Positions 1 through 8,019 of a stretch of 38,059 bases of DNA are shown piece after piece. Position numbers and translations under genes: made by a program. The notes under the pieces are model-generated. The model worked only from the letters and a program-made list of their open reading frames with translations, was not told where the DNA came from and made no database searches. The DNA comes from an uncultured Gammaproteobacteria bacterium (lineage in GTDB: Bacteria > Pseudomonadota > Gammaproteobacteria > Pseudomonadales > Pseudomonadaceae). The DNA lies in NCBI GenBank assembly GCA_945612235.1, contig CALZAE010000015.1:1-38059 (forward strand). The letters run 5' to 3'. Position 1 is the stretch's first letter, and each line of letters opens with the position of its first letter.

Positions 1-512
1 GTATTGTGCTGCCGGGTGTGGGCGCAATACGTGATTGCATGGCGCAAATGCAGCAACATCAGTTACTCGATGTGATTCGTGAAGTCAGCAGTGACCGACC
101 TTTTCTCGGGATCTGTGTTGGTATGCAAGCTTTGCTCGATAGCAGTGAAGAAAATGGTGGTGTGGAGTGCTTAGGTTTAATTCCTGGGCAGGTGCGTGCT
201 TTTGGTCAGGCTTTGTCTCAAGGCGAGCAGCGCTTAAAAGTGCCGCATATGGGCTGGAATACGGTTGCGCAACGCGTACCGCATCCGCTGTGGCATAACA
301 TTGCCGATCAGTCGCGCTTTTACTTTGTGCACAGTTACTATGTTGAGGCTGAGAACCCGCGCCAAGTGGCAGGCAGTTGTCAGTATGGTGTTGAGTTTGC
401 CGCTGCGCTAGCTGATGGTTCGCGTTTTGCGGTGCAATTTCACCCAGAAAAAAGCCAGAGTAATGGCTTGCAACTGTTACAGAATTTTGTGGCTTGGGAC
501 GGGCGCTGGTAG
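1..512 (+). CDS. hisH: Imidazole glycerol phosphate synthase, glutaminase subunit HisH (5' end missing)
   Basis: Class I glutamine amidotransferase subunit. It hydrolyses glutamine and passes ammonia to HisF for imidazole-glycerol-phosphate and AICAR formation in histidine synthesis. The window opens inside the gene, in frame from base 3, at the LPGVGA segment, so roughly the first 35-40 residues are missing. In the visible part the nucleophile Cys sits in GICVGMQ (about the 37th residue after the LPGVGA start), and the His and Glu of the triad are in [10 protein letters not shown] near the C-terminus. The stop is at 510-512. hisA follows after 51 bp on the same strand, so the two are probably co-transcribed. 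The family assignment is secure; only the start is unknown. Confidence 0.96.
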   Translation, partial: IVLPGVGAIRDCMAQMQQHQLLDVIREVSSDRPFLGICVGMQALLDSSEENGGVECLGLIPGQVRAFGQALSQGEQRLKVPHMGWNTVAQRVPHPLWHNIADQSRFYFVHSYYVEAENPRQVAGSCQYGVEFAAALADGSRFAVQFHPEKSQSNGLQLLQNFVAWDGRW

Positions 513-563
513 CGTTCAGTTCTGAGTTGATTTATTGACTTAACTTTTAGGCAGACTGATTTA

Positions 564-1298
564 ATGCTGATTATTCCCGCGATTGATTTAAAAGATGGTG
601 CTTGTGTACGACTGCGCCAAGGGCGTATGGAAGATTCTACTGTTTTTTCAAACGATCCAGTGGAAATGGCCGCCAAATGGGTTGAAGCCGGTTGCCGTCG
701 CTTACACTTAGTGGATCTCAATGGTGCCTTTGCTGGCGAGCCAGTCAATGGTGATGTGGTGAAGGCCATTGCTGCGCGTTACCCTAATCTGCCGATTCAA
801 ATTGGTGGCGGTATTCGCAATCTTGAGACCATCGAGCACTATGTGCGCGCGGGTGTCAGCTATGTGATTATCGGCACCAAAGCAGTGAAGGAGCCTGAGT
901 TTGTCGCCGAAGCCTGTAAAGCTTTTCCAGGTAAAGTGATTGTTGGCTTAGATGCCATGAATGGTTTTGTCGCCACCGATGGCTGGGCTGAGATTAGCGA
1001 GTTGCAAGTGACTGATTTGGCTAAGCGCTTTGAAGCTGATGGCGTGTCAGCCATTGTGTATACCGATATCGCCAAAGACGGCATGATGCAGGGCTGCAAC
1101 GTTGAAGCCACTGCGGCTTTGGCGCGCGCTACCAGCATCCCAGTGATTGCTTCAGGTGGTATTCATAATGTGGGTGATGTGCAGTCGTTATTGAATGCCC
1201 GTGCGCCGGGTATTGTTGGCGCTATTACTGGCCGTGCGATTTATGAAGGCACCCTGGATATTGCTGAGGCGCAAGCCTTGTGTGATAGCTTCAAGTAA
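564..1298 (+). CDS. hisA: Phosphoribosylformimino-5-aminoimidazole carboxamide ribotide isomerase HisA
   Basis: TIM-barrel isomerase catalysing the Amadori rearrangement of ProFAR to PRFAR, the substrate of HisF/HisH. The 244 residues match the usual length. The general acid/base pair is visible: Asp8 in IPAIDLKDG and Asp130 in VGLDAMNG. Phosphate-binding loops are seen as IGGGIR (about residues 80-85) and ASGGIHN in the C-terminal half. The ATG start gives the canonical [10 protein letters not shown]-terminus. It lies 51 bp behind hisH. A clear intrinsic terminator at 1305-1335 follows directly, so hisF is not simply read through from here. Confidence 0.98.
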   Translation: MLIIPAIDLKDGACVRLRQGRMEDSTVFSNDPVEMAAKWVEAGCRRLHLVDLNGAFAGEPVNGDVVKAIAARYPNLPIQIGGGIRNLETIEHYVRAGVSYVIIGTKAVKEPEFVAEACKAFPGKVIVGLDAMNGFVATDGWAEISELQVTDLAKRFEADGVSAIVYTDIAKDGMMQGCNVEATAALARATSIPVIASGGIHNVGDVQSLLNARAPGIVGAITGRAIYEGTLDIAEAQALCDSFK

Positions 1299-1304
1299 TC
1301 ATTT

Positions 1305-1335
1305 AAAAAAGCCCTTTTAAACAAGGGCTTTTTTT
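1305..1335 (+). terminator. Intrinsic terminator after hisA
   Basis: Stem AAGCCCTT/AAGGGCTT with a 6-nt loop. It is flanked by six As on the left and a seven-T run on the right, so it may work on both strands. It starts 6 bp after the hisA stop and ends 40 bp before hisF. Confidence 0.85.
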
Positions 1336-1375
1336 ATCACAATACAACAACTTAACTGACTCTGTGGAGAGCCGC

Positions 1376-2146
1376 ATGACGCTCGCGAAACGTATCATTC
1401 CTTGCCTTGATGTTGAAAATGGCCGCGTGGTAAAAGGCGTAAAATTTGAGAATATTCGCGATGCTGGCGATCCGGTCGAAATTGCCCGTCGTTATGACGA
1501 GCAAGGTGCGGATGAGCTGACTTTTCTGGACATCACCGCCACTGTCGAAGGTCGTGACACTATGCTCAAGACGGTTGAGCGTATGGCCAGCCAAATCTTT
1601 ATCCCGCTGACTGTGGGTGGCGGTGTGCGCACCGTGAATGATATTCGTAACTTGCTCAATGCCGGTGCAGATAAAGTTTCTATCAACTCAGCAGCAGTCT
1701 TTACCCCTGAGTTTGTGCGTGAAGCTGCAGAGCACTTTGGTTCGCAGTCGATTATTGTTGCCATTGATGCCAAACAAGTCTCGGCTGTGGGCGAGCCACC
1801 ACGCTGGGAAATCTTTACCCACGGCGGTCGCAAACCTACTGGTATCGATGCCGTTGAGTGGGCGATCAAGATGGAAAGCTACGGTGCCGGTGAAATCCTG
1901 CTGACCAGCATGGATCAAGACGGTATGAAGAACGGCTTTGACTTGGGCGTGACCCGTGCGGTGAGTGAAGCGGTCAATATTCCGGTGATTGCTTCGGGCG
2001 GTGTGGGTAATTTACAGCACTTGGCCGACGGTATTATCGAAGGTAAAGCGGATGCAGTCTTGGCCGCAAGTATTTTCCACTTTGGCGAATACACTATTCA
2101 AGAAGCTAAAGCTTATATGGCCAGTAAAGGTATTGTGGTGCGCTAA
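1376..2146 (+). CDS. hisF: Imidazole glycerol phosphate synthase, cyclase subunit HisF
   Basis: TIM-barrel synthase that combines HisH-derived ammonia with PRFAR to give imidazole glycerol phosphate and AICAR. I choose the ATG at 1376 rather than the in-frame GTG at 1364: it gives the family N-terminus [13 protein letters not shown] and follows a GGAG at 1366-1369. The protein has 256 residues, the standard length. Catalytic Asp12 (PCLDV) and Asp131 (AIDAK) are present, with phosphate-binding loops VGGGVRT (about 80) and ASGGVGN. It is separated from hisA by an intrinsic terminator, so either read-through or a promoter inside the 77-bp gap must supply its transcript. I see no convincing -35/-10 pair there. 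Confidence 0.97.
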   Translation: MTLAKRIIPCLDVENGRVVKGVKFENIRDAGDPVEIARRYDEQGADELTFLDITATVEGRDTMLKTVERMASQIFIPLTVGGGVRTVNDIRNLLNAGADKVSINSAAVFTPEFVREAAEHFGSQSIIVAIDAKQVSAVGEPPRWEIFTHGGRKPTGIDAVEWAIKMESYGAGEILLTSMDQDGMKNGFDLGVTRAVSEAVNIPVIASGGVGNLQHLADGIIEGKADAVLAASIFHFGEYTIQEAKAYMASKGIVVR

Positions 2147-2176
2147 AACGCGTTCACCTGATCGCTACGTGCTCAC

Positions 2177-2216
2177 AAAAACGGCATCTGTGCTTAGTGC
2201 ATAGATGCCGTTTTTT
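2177..2216. terminator. Bidirectional intrinsic terminator between hisF and ctpA
   Basis: Inverted repeat AACGGCATCT/AGATGCCGTT with a 13-nt loop. An A-run stands on the left and a six-T run on the right. hisF (plus) and ctpA (minus) converge here, so one hairpin can end both transcripts. Confidence 0.85.
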
Positions 2217-2245
2217 ATTGCCTGGCACTGAGTCTGTAGCAATGA

Positions 2246-3565
2246 TTAGAGCGTCTTAGGTGCCTTGAGGACGTTCATGCCTTTGAGTAAATTCATGGCC
2301 TGATTGACTTGATAGTCTTCGTCTTGCAAGCGTGGTTTTTGCTCTTTGTTGGCTTTGCTGCGTTTATCTGGGCCGCCATTGCCGTTACCCAGGTGCCCAG
2401 CCAAATCTGCTTCTTTAACACCTAAAGTACTGTCTTCTTGGCTGATTTTTGCTCGTTCAACCACTATATCGGGAGCAATGCCTTGCGCCTGAATTGAACG
2501 GCCTTTAGGGGTGTAATACAGCGCAGTTGTAAGCTTCAGGGCACGGTCGTTATTCAGCGGTAATACGGTTTGTACTGAGCCTTTACCGAAGCTGTCAGTG
2601 CCCATTAATACGGCGCGCTTATGATCTTGTAGAGCGCCGGCAACAATTTCTGAGGCCGAGGCACTACCACCATTGATCAGCACCACTAAAGGTACATCGC
2701 CACTGATATTTTCAGCCGTAGCGGAAAAACGCAGCTCAGCATTGGCCAAGCGACCTTTGGTGTAGACAATTAAGCCATCACTGATAAATTGATCAGTCAC
2801 CTCAACCGCAGCTTGCAGTACGCCGCCTGGGTTGTTACGTAAATCTAGAATCAACCCCTGCAGTGGCTTACCTTTATTGTCTTTCTTTAATGCGCCTAAT
2901 GCTTTAGCAACTTCGCTGCCGGTATTGACTTGGAACTGACTGACACGGATTAAACCGTAGTCATCTTCCAGTAGTTGACCTTTTACACTGCGACTTTTAA
3001 TGACCGCACGTTTAAGTGTTACATCAAAAGGTTTGCGACCATCACGCACAATAGTTAAGCGAATGCTGGTGCCTGGCTTGCCGCGCATTTTTTCTACCGC
3101 TTCCATTAATGATTGGCCTTTAGTGGGCTGGTCATCAATTTTGATAATCAGGTCTTGTGCCTCAAGACCTGCCTCGGATGCTGGCGTGTCATCAATAGGT
3201 GCAATCACTTGCAGCACACCATCGTCTAAACCCACTTCAATACCTAAGCCGCCAAACTCGCCGCTGGTGCTTTCTTGTAGTTGGCGAAAGTCTTCTGGGT
3301 CAAGGTAGCTGGAGTGCGGGTCGAGGTTACTGAGCATGCCTTTAATGGCGTTTTCAAATAGAGTTTTATCGTCGATGGGTTCTACATACGCCGTTTTGAT
3401 GCGTTCCAGAACTTCGGCAAAGGTGCGTAAATCATTCAGTGGTAAGGTTTGCGTGGCCGCCGTATCGGCAGGATTAGGTACCGCCAGTGTTGGGGTGCTT
3501 AGCAAGCCCATGATCAGCAGCGTACTGAATACAGCTGAGGCTAAATATGTTCGAGTAAAGGGCAT
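2246..3565 (-). CDS. ctpA: Periplasmic carboxyl-terminal processing protease, S41 family (CtpA)
   Basis: Serine/lysine protease of the S41A family, exported to the periplasm. In P. aeruginosa the homologue CtpA works with a lipoprotein adaptor to degrade peptidoglycan cross-link hydrolases (known from the literature; not visible here). The start at 3565 gives 439 residues behind AGGAG at 8 bp. A longer in-frame start at 3592 lacks this support. Residues 1-29 form a signal peptide (MPFTRTYLASAV through TLA). A PDZ domain lies at about 100-185 (GGLGIEV...). The catalytic Ser303 is in GGSASASEI and the Lys328 in FGKGSVQT, 25 residues apart as in the family. It is the last gene of gpmI-envC-ctpA, 33 bp behind envC. 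Confidence 0.93.
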   Translation of the reverse strand: MPFTRTYLASAVFSTLLIMGLLSTPTLAVPNPADTAATQTLPLNDLRTFAEVLERIKTAYVEPIDDKTLFENAIKGMLSNLDPHSSYLDPEDFRQLQESTSGEFGGLGIEVGLDDGVLQVIAPIDDTPASEAGLEAQDLIIKIDDQPTKGQSLMEAVEKMRGKPGTSIRLTIVRDGRKPFDVTLKRAVIKSRSVKGQLLEDDYGLIRVSQFQVNTGSEVAKALGALKKDNKGKPLQGLILDLRNNPGGVLQAAVEVTDQFISDGLIVYTKGRLANAELRFSATAENISGDVPLVVLINGGSASASEIVAGALQDHKRAVLMGTDSFGKGSVQTVLPLNNDRALKLTTALYYTPKGRSIQAQGIAPDIVVERAKISQEDSTLGVKEADLAGHLGNGNGGPDKRSKANKEQKPRLQDEDYQVNQAMNLLKGMNVLKAPKTL

Positions 3566-3598
3566 GGGGTAACTCCTAGAGAATTTTTGCATTCCAAT

Positions 3599-4879
3599 TT
3601 AGCCTTGTGTACGACACCACTTGGTTGGGTCAGCCGGCTGGCCTTTTTGCCGTATAGCAAAATACAGCGCCGCTTGATCACGACCGCCGGTATTACCGAC
3701 GGTAGAAATAGCTTGGCCTGCGCTGACTGTGTCGCCAGTCTTACTTAATAAGCTTTGGTTGTGGCCATATAGGCTTAAATAACCGTCACCGTGATCGACA
3801 ATCACTAACAAGCCTGCGCCGCGCAACCAGTCGGCAAATACTACACGACCTGCATGGATAGCGCGCACTTGCGTACCCGCTTGCGAGCTAATTAAAACGC
3901 CGTCCCATTTGGAGCGGTTATCACCACGTGCACTGCCGAAATTCGCAATAATACGGCCATTGACGGGCCATGGCAGTTGGCCACGTACCTTAGCAAATGA
4001 GCCACCCTTGTGGGTGACTGCCGTAGAGACGATGGTGCTTTTAGAGTGCTTAGTATTTTTGTTGGCTGAGTTGCTAGCGAGGTCTTGCTGCGCTTGTTGA
4101 CGCTGTTGCTCAGCTAAACGCTGCTGGCGCCTGCGCTCGGCCTCTTGCGCTTCACGTGCTTGGCGCGCCAGAGTGGCCTCAATGGTGCTGAGTACTTTGT
4201 TGAGCGCGACTTGGTCGGCTTGACGTGTTTGCAGTGATTGGTTTTCTTTACGTTGCTGTTTGGCTAGGGCTGCGACTTTTTGCTGGCGCTGCTGACGTAG
4301 CGTTTTCAGAGTATCTTGTTTGCTGATTAGATTTTTTTTTTGCTCTGCAAGCAGATTGTGTTGTTCAGTGATTTGGACGGATATATTGCCCAACTGGCGC
4401 AAGGTTTCATTAAAGGTTTTAATCTGTTCCTGACGCGCTTGCCCCATGTGTTGATAATAGATCAGATTACGTGAGAATTTTTCTGGATCCTGTTGGTTGA
4501 GCAACAGACGCAGAGGCTCGTGCTGCCCTGATTGGTAGGCAGCGCGAGCTTGAATAGCGATTAGTTTTTGTTGCTCAACGCGTGAACTGTGGAGTTTTTT
4601 TTTCTGTTGATCGAGGACTTTAAGCTCGTCTTCAGCTTTCTTTTCCTGTTGTTTGAGTTCGTTAACTTGCTTCTCTAAGTCGCCGATTTCACTTTCAGTT
4701 TTTTTCAGTGCTTGTTCAGCGCTGGATTTTTCCTGGGCGATTTTACTGAGTTGCTTTTTTAGCTCAGCAATATCTTTAGCGGCCTGAGCAATTTGTTGTT
4801 TAGTTTGCACGCGTTGATCATTCGCCACGGCAACAGTGAATGCACAACTGAGTAGGATAAATAAAAATGTGCGGAGCAT
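3599..4879 (-). CDS. envC: Murein hydrolase activator EnvC (degenerate LytM, coiled coil)
   Basis: Periplasmic activator of cell-wall amidases at division. The start at 4879 gives 426 residues with a signal peptide (MLRTFLFILLSCAFTVAVA). The longer reading frame up to 4978 adds an unlikely leader, although the Shine-Dalgarno for the chosen start is weak. Residues of about 25-250 are heptad-rich Lys/Glu/Gln coiled coil. The last about 120 residues are an M23/LytM fold (IANFGSARGDNRSKWDGVLI ... GNTGGRDQAALYFAIR). The zinc-site HxxxD is replaced by a SKWDG-type segment and the HxH by LYF, so it should bind and activate rather than cut. It lies between gpmI and ctpA on the same strand; this order is typical of Pseudomonas. 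Confidence 0.92.
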   Translation of the reverse strand: MLRTFLFILLSCAFTVAVANDQRVQTKQQIAQAAKDIAELKKQLSKIAQEKSSAEQALKKTESEIGDLEKQVNELKQQEKKAEDELKVLDQQKKKLHSSRVEQQKLIAIQARAAYQSGQHEPLRLLLNQQDPEKFSRNLIYYQHMGQARQEQIKTFNETLRQLGNISVQITEQHNLLAEQKKNLISKQDTLKTLRQQRQQKVAALAKQQRKENQSLQTRQADQVALNKVLSTIEATLARQAREAQEAERRRQQRLAEQQRQQAQQDLASNSANKNTKHSKSTIVSTAVTHKGGSFAKVRGQLPWPVNGRIIANFGSARGDNRSKWDGVLISSQAGTQVRAIHAGRVVFADWLRGAGLLVIVDHGDGYLSLYGHNQSLLSKTGDTVSAGQAISTVGNTGGRDQAALYFAIRQKGQPADPTKWCRTQG

Positions 4880-4963
4880 GACAGAGATTAACCTGAGGAG
4901 TACAAAGTAGTGATTATGCCTAAAAATAGCGCAGCGAGCAGCATAGATGATGCAACAACTGAT

Positions 4964-4997
4964 ATTTGCGTGGCGCATGGACAGCCGCCACGCAAAT
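4964..4997 (-). other. Strong hairpin in the gpmI-envC intergenic region
   Basis: Perfect 12-bp inverted repeat ATTTGCGTGGCG (4964-4975) and its complement (4986-4997) with a 10-nt loop, 7 bp after the gpmI stop. No T-run follows on the minus strand, so it is not a standard terminator. It could be an attenuating, processing or mRNA-protecting stem between gpmI and envC. Confidence 0.75.
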
Positions 4998-5004
4998 CCT
5001 TGGG

Positions 5005-6543
5005 CTATGACTTGAGCTCAACTATGCTGCGACCCGTCATTTGCTCAGGAATAGGTAAGCCCATTAAGGTCAGCATGGTCGGAGCAACGTCAGCCAATAC
5101 ACCATCGTTACGCATAGTGGCGGGGCGTTTGCCAACATAAATAAAGGGCACAGGCTCACAGGTATGCGCGGTGTGTGCTTGGCCGGTGCATTCATCTTCC
5201 ATCTGCTCAACGTTACCGTGGTCAGCAGTGATTAGCGCTTCGCCACCGACTTTATCTAAAGCAGTGACAATGCGGTCGAGGCAGTGATCGAGGCACTCAA
5301 CGGCAGCGACTGCTGCGTCAAACACACCAGTGTGCCCAACCATATCGCCGTTAGCGTAGTTGACTACTATCACATCGTATTTTTGCTGCTCAATGGCTTC
5401 GACAATACGATCGGTGACTTCAGGCGCGCTCATTTCGGGCTGCAAGTCATAAGTCGCCACGTTGGGTGAGGGAATTAAAATACGCTCTTCACCGACAAAC
5501 GGCTGCTCGCGGCCACCAGAAAAGAAGAAGGTGACGTGGGCGTATTTTTCCGTTTCGGCAATGCGCAGTTGGGTTTTGCCTTGGTTGGCTAAGTACTCAC
5601 CGAGCACATTGACCAATGGTGTGGGGGCAAAAGCGCTGGGCGCGGATAAATCAGCAGCGTATTGCGTGAGCATGACAAACTGGCTGAGCTGAGGTAAACG
5701 CTCACGGTTAAAACCTGCAAACTCTGTATCGAGGAATACATGGCTCAGCTCTCGGGCACGGTCAGCACGGAAGTTCATAAAGATCACACTGTCGCCATCT
5801 TCCATGCGCACTGTCTCACCAATACTGGTGGCTTTAACAAACTCATCGGACTCATCGCGGGCATAAGATTCAGCAAGGGCAGCAGTTGCACTGTCAGCAT
5901 GGTGAATACCTTGGCCATCAGCGAGCAACTTCCACGCTTGTTCAACACGGTCCCAACGATTATCACGATCCATGGCGTAATAACGACCAATCAGGCTAGC
6001 AATACGACCTTTGCCAATCTTGGCACAGGCCGCTTCAATGGCATCAATGGAGGGCTGGGCACTGCGTGGTGGCGTATCACGACCATCGAGGAAAGCATGC
6101 AGATAAATCTTGTCAGCACCACGCTGAGCTGCCAGTTCAATCATCGCGATCAGATGGTCTTGGTGGCTGTGCACGCCGCCTTCAGACAGCAAGCCCAAAA
6201 TATGGACTGCCTTGCCTTTTTCAACCGCTTGATCGACTGCGCTGGTCAGGGCTGGATTGGTGAAAAAGTCACCGTCTTGAATCGCTTTAGTAATGCGAGT
6301 GAAATCTTGATACACCACACGACCGGCACCGAGGTTCATATGGCCGACTTCTGAGTTACCCATTTGCCCATCCGGTAAACCTACATCCATACCGCTGCCA
6401 GAAATCAGTGTATTGGCATGTTGGGCGCGTAAACGGTCATATACAGGGGTGTTGGCACTATAAATGGCGTTGTAGTCAGGGCTGTCGCTATGACCAAAAC
6501 CATCCAAAATAACAAGAACTAAAGGCTTAGGCGTGGTATGCAT
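5005..6543 (-). CDS. gpmI: 2,3-bisphosphoglycerate-independent phosphoglycerate mutase
   Basis: Cytosolic glycolytic/gluconeogenic enzyme interconverting 3- and 2-phosphoglycerate through a phosphoserine intermediate; it needs Mn2+. I use the ATG at 6543 ([17 protein letters not shown]), giving 512 residues, the family norm. An upstream in-frame start at 6570 is not supported. Metal-binding Asp14 (VILDGFG), phosphoserine Ser64 (MGNSEVGH), [12 protein letters not shown] and [10 protein letters not shown] are all present, giving the full alkaline-phosphatase-superfamily metal set. It heads the minus-strand group gpmI-envC-ctpA and is divergent from the rhodanese gene, with 135 bp between them. 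Confidence 0.97.
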   Translation of the reverse strand: MHTTPKPLVLVILDGFGHSDSPDYNAIYSANTPVYDRLRAQHANTLISGSGMDVGLPDGQMGNSEVGHMNLGAGRVVYQDFTRITKAIQDGDFFTNPALTSAVDQAVEKGKAVHILGLLSEGGVHSHQDHLIAMIELAAQRGADKIYLHAFLDGRDTPPRSAQPSIDAIEAACAKIGKGRIASLIGRYYAMDRDNRWDRVEQAWKLLADGQGIHHADSATAALAESYARDESDEFVKATSIGETVRMEDGDSVIFMNFRADRARELSHVFLDTEFAGFNRERLPQLSQFVMLTQYAADLSAPSAFAPTPLVNVLGEYLANQGKTQLRIAETEKYAHVTFFFSGGREQPFVGEERILIPSPNVATYDLQPEMSAPEVTDRIVEAIEQQKYDVIVVNYANGDMVGHTGVFDAAVAAVECLDHCLDRIVTALDKVGGEALITADHGNVEQMEDECTGQAHTAHTCEPVPFIYVGKRPATMRNDGVLADVAPTMLTLMGLPIPEQMTGRSIVELKS

Positions 6544-6619
6544 AAGAATAAACTCACAAGTAAATAACAAAATATAAGCTAAGTTTAGCTGGATGTGTTC
6601 GGCGCGTCATTGTTAGTGG

Positions 6620-6648
6620 TTCAGAGAATGCGCAGGTCTGTGTATACT
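6620..6648 (+). promoter_or_regulatory. Candidate sigma-70 promoter for the rhodanese gene
   Basis: TTCAGA (6620-6625), 17 bp, then TATACT (6643-6648), 30 bp ahead of the start codon at 6679. The -10 is good and the -35 matches four of six positions. No transcription data are available to support it. Confidence 0.35.
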
Positions 6649-6678
6649 TTGCGGATACTAACGCTTTGAGTGCTGACT

Positions 6679-7104
6679 ATGATTGCCGATACACTTGCTA
6701 AATTCCTTGAATTTATGACTGTGCACTATGTGCTCAGTGGAACATTTCTTATTTTGGTTGTATTGCTGGTGATGCAGCAGTCGCGTAATGCTGGACGCAA
6801 TCTAAGCACGCGTGAGTTAACCGCGATGGTCAATCGTGATGAAGCCTTTATCCTTGATATTCGCCCGAAAAAAGACTTTATTACCGGTCATATCGTCGGG
6901 TCAGTGAATATCAGTAATGATCAGCTGACAACCCGTATGGGTGAGCTGGAAAAACATAAAGATAAAACTATTATCGTCGTATGTGCGTCTGGCATTAATG
7001 CTGGCGGTGCATGTTCTGAACTCAAAAAAGCAGGCTTCACTGCTGCACGTTTGTCCGGTGGTATTACCGGCTGGCGCAGTGAAAACCTGCCAGTGGTGAA
7101 ATAA
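6679..7104 (+). CDS. Membrane-anchored rhodanese-domain protein (YibN type)
   Basis: 141 residues from the ATG at 6679; the in-frame GTG at 6670 adds only three residues. One membrane segment lies at about 18-34 (YVLSGTFLILVVLLVMQQ). A single rhodanese domain follows, with the active-site Cys102 in VVCASGINAGG and the usual SGGITGW ending. The family carries a persulfide on that Cys, but the physiological acceptor is not known. The membrane topology places the domain in the cytoplasm. It stands 1 bp ahead of grxC and then secB, an order widespread in gammaproteobacteria (yibN-grxC-secB), so the three are probably one operon with thiol and export roles. Confidence 0.9.
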   Translation: MIADTLAKFLEFMTVHYVLSGTFLILVVLLVMQQSRNAGRNLSTRELTAMVNRDEAFILDIRPKKDFITGHIVGSVNISNDQLTTRMGELEKHKDKTIIVVCASGINAGGACSELKKAGFTAARLSGGITGWRSENLPVVK

Positions 7105-7105
7105 A

Positions 7106-7357
7106 ATGGCTAAAGTAATTATTTATTCCAGTGATTGGTGCCCCTTTTGTACTCGCGCCAAGACTTTGCTGAGTAATAAGGGTGTGAAGTTCGAAGAGAT
7201 CCGCGTGGATGGTAAAGCTGATGTACGGGCGAAAATGGCTGAAAAAGCCGGGCGTACCTCTGTGCCGCAAATTTGGATTGATGAACTGCACGTCGGCGGC
7301 TGTGATGAGCTGTTTGCATTGGAGCGTGGTGGTAAGCTTGACGCTTTATTAGCCTAA
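7106..7357 (+). CDS. grxC: Glutaredoxin 3 (GrxC)
   Basis: 83-residue dithiol glutaredoxin that reduces disulfides and glutathione mixed disulfides at the expense of GSH. The redox motif is Cys12-Pro-Phe-Cys15 (SSDWCPFCTRAK). The cis-proline TSVPQIWID and the glutathione-binding GGCDELFAL follow at the expected spacing. The start codon is one base after the upstream rhodanese stop, so translation is probably coupled. secB lies 91 bp downstream across a hairpin. Confidence 0.96.
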   Translation: MAKVIIYSSDWCPFCTRAKTLLSNKGVKFEEIRVDGKADVRAKMAEKAGRTSVPQIWIDELHVGGCDELFALERGGKLDALLA

Positions 7358-7364
7358 TAAATAT

Positions 7365-7398
7365 TAGCGCATCAGCGCGTCTGATACACGATGCGCTA
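7365..7398 (+). other. Hairpin between grxC and secB
   Basis: Perfect 9-bp inverted repeat TAGCGCATC (7365-7373) with GATGCGCTA (7390-7398) and a 16-nt loop. There is no T-run after it, so it is either a weak terminator or a processing/stability element inside the operon. Confidence 0.5.
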
Positions 7399-7448
7399 TG
7401 CACTGACATATACTTAATAGATATTAACAATGAAGGGATATTAGATAC

Positions 7449-7928
7449 ATGACTGAGCACAATAACAACGCAGCCGCTGCACAAGAGCCTACTTCACAGT
7501 TTTCTTTACAGCGTATTTATGTCAAAGATTTATCCTTTGAAGCACCAAAAAGCCCTGAGGTGTTCCGCGAAGAATGGAATCCAAATATTGAACTGGATCT
7601 CAACACCCGTCAGCGCGCGCTCGAAGGCGACTTTCATGAAGTCGTACTGACGATCACCGTAACGGTTAAAACTGGTGAAGAAGTCGCCTTTATTGCAGAA
7701 GTACAGCAAGCCGGTATTTTCTTGGTGCAAGGTTTAGATGACGCTTCACAAGGCCATGCATTGGGTGCGTTCTGCCCAAGTATCTTGTTCCCTTATGCGC
7801 GTGAAACCCTCGACAGCTTAGTGGTACGTGGCTCTTTCCCTGCCTTGATGCTCGCACCTGTTAACTTCGACGCTCTGTATGCACAAGAGTTACAGCGCAT
7901 GCAGTCCGCTGCAGAAGTTCAAGCTTAA
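7449..7928 (+). CDS. secB: Protein-export chaperone SecB
   Basis: 159-residue cytosolic chaperone. It keeps preproteins unfolded and hands them to SecA; the active form is a tetramer. Family landmarks are the [19 protein letters not shown] start, the ELDLNTR strand, AEVQQAGIF, and the [12 protein letters not shown] helix that precedes the SecA-binding end. The ATG follows AAGGG at 7433-7437. The N-terminal stretch [12 protein letters not shown] is a flexible family-variable tail. It is the third gene of rhodanese-grxC-secB. Confidence 0.97.
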   Translation: MTEHNNNAAAAQEPTSQFSLQRIYVKDLSFEAPKSPEVFREEWNPNIELDLNTRQRALEGDFHEVVLTITVTVKTGEEVAFIAEVQQAGIFLVQGLDDASQGHALGAFCPSILFPYARETLDSLVVRGSFPALMLAPVNFDALYAQELQRMQSAAEVQA

Positions 7929-7946
7929 GTTTCAGTTTACTGATTA

Positions 7947-7993
7947 TGCTTGTGTTGCCTAAGTTCAGTTTGAGCTTAGGCAGCGCGCAAGCA
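7947..7993 (+). terminator. Two-part hairpin after secB
   Basis: Inner stem TGCCTAAG/CTTAGGCA (7956-7963 and 7975-7982, 11-nt loop), extended across an internal loop by TGCTTG/CAAGCA (7947-7952 and 7988-7993). It lies 18 bp after the secB stop. No T-run follows, so it is a weak or Rho-assisted terminator at best. Confidence 0.45.
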
Positions 7994-8019
7994 CGTTATG
8001 GTTACCTAGGGAGTCAGTC

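Noticed and set aside
3599-4879. EnvC as an active M23 peptidase
   Set aside because: The zinc-binding His residues are missing from both motifs, so an activator role is the correct reading.
4880-4978. Longer N-terminus for EnvC
   Set aside because: It would put 33 residues rich in Cys and Ile ahead of a good signal peptide.
5740-6354. 204-codon open frame on the plus strand
   Set aside because: It is antisense to gpmI, whose catalytic residues are all intact; the frame has no ribosome-binding site and no recognisable domain.
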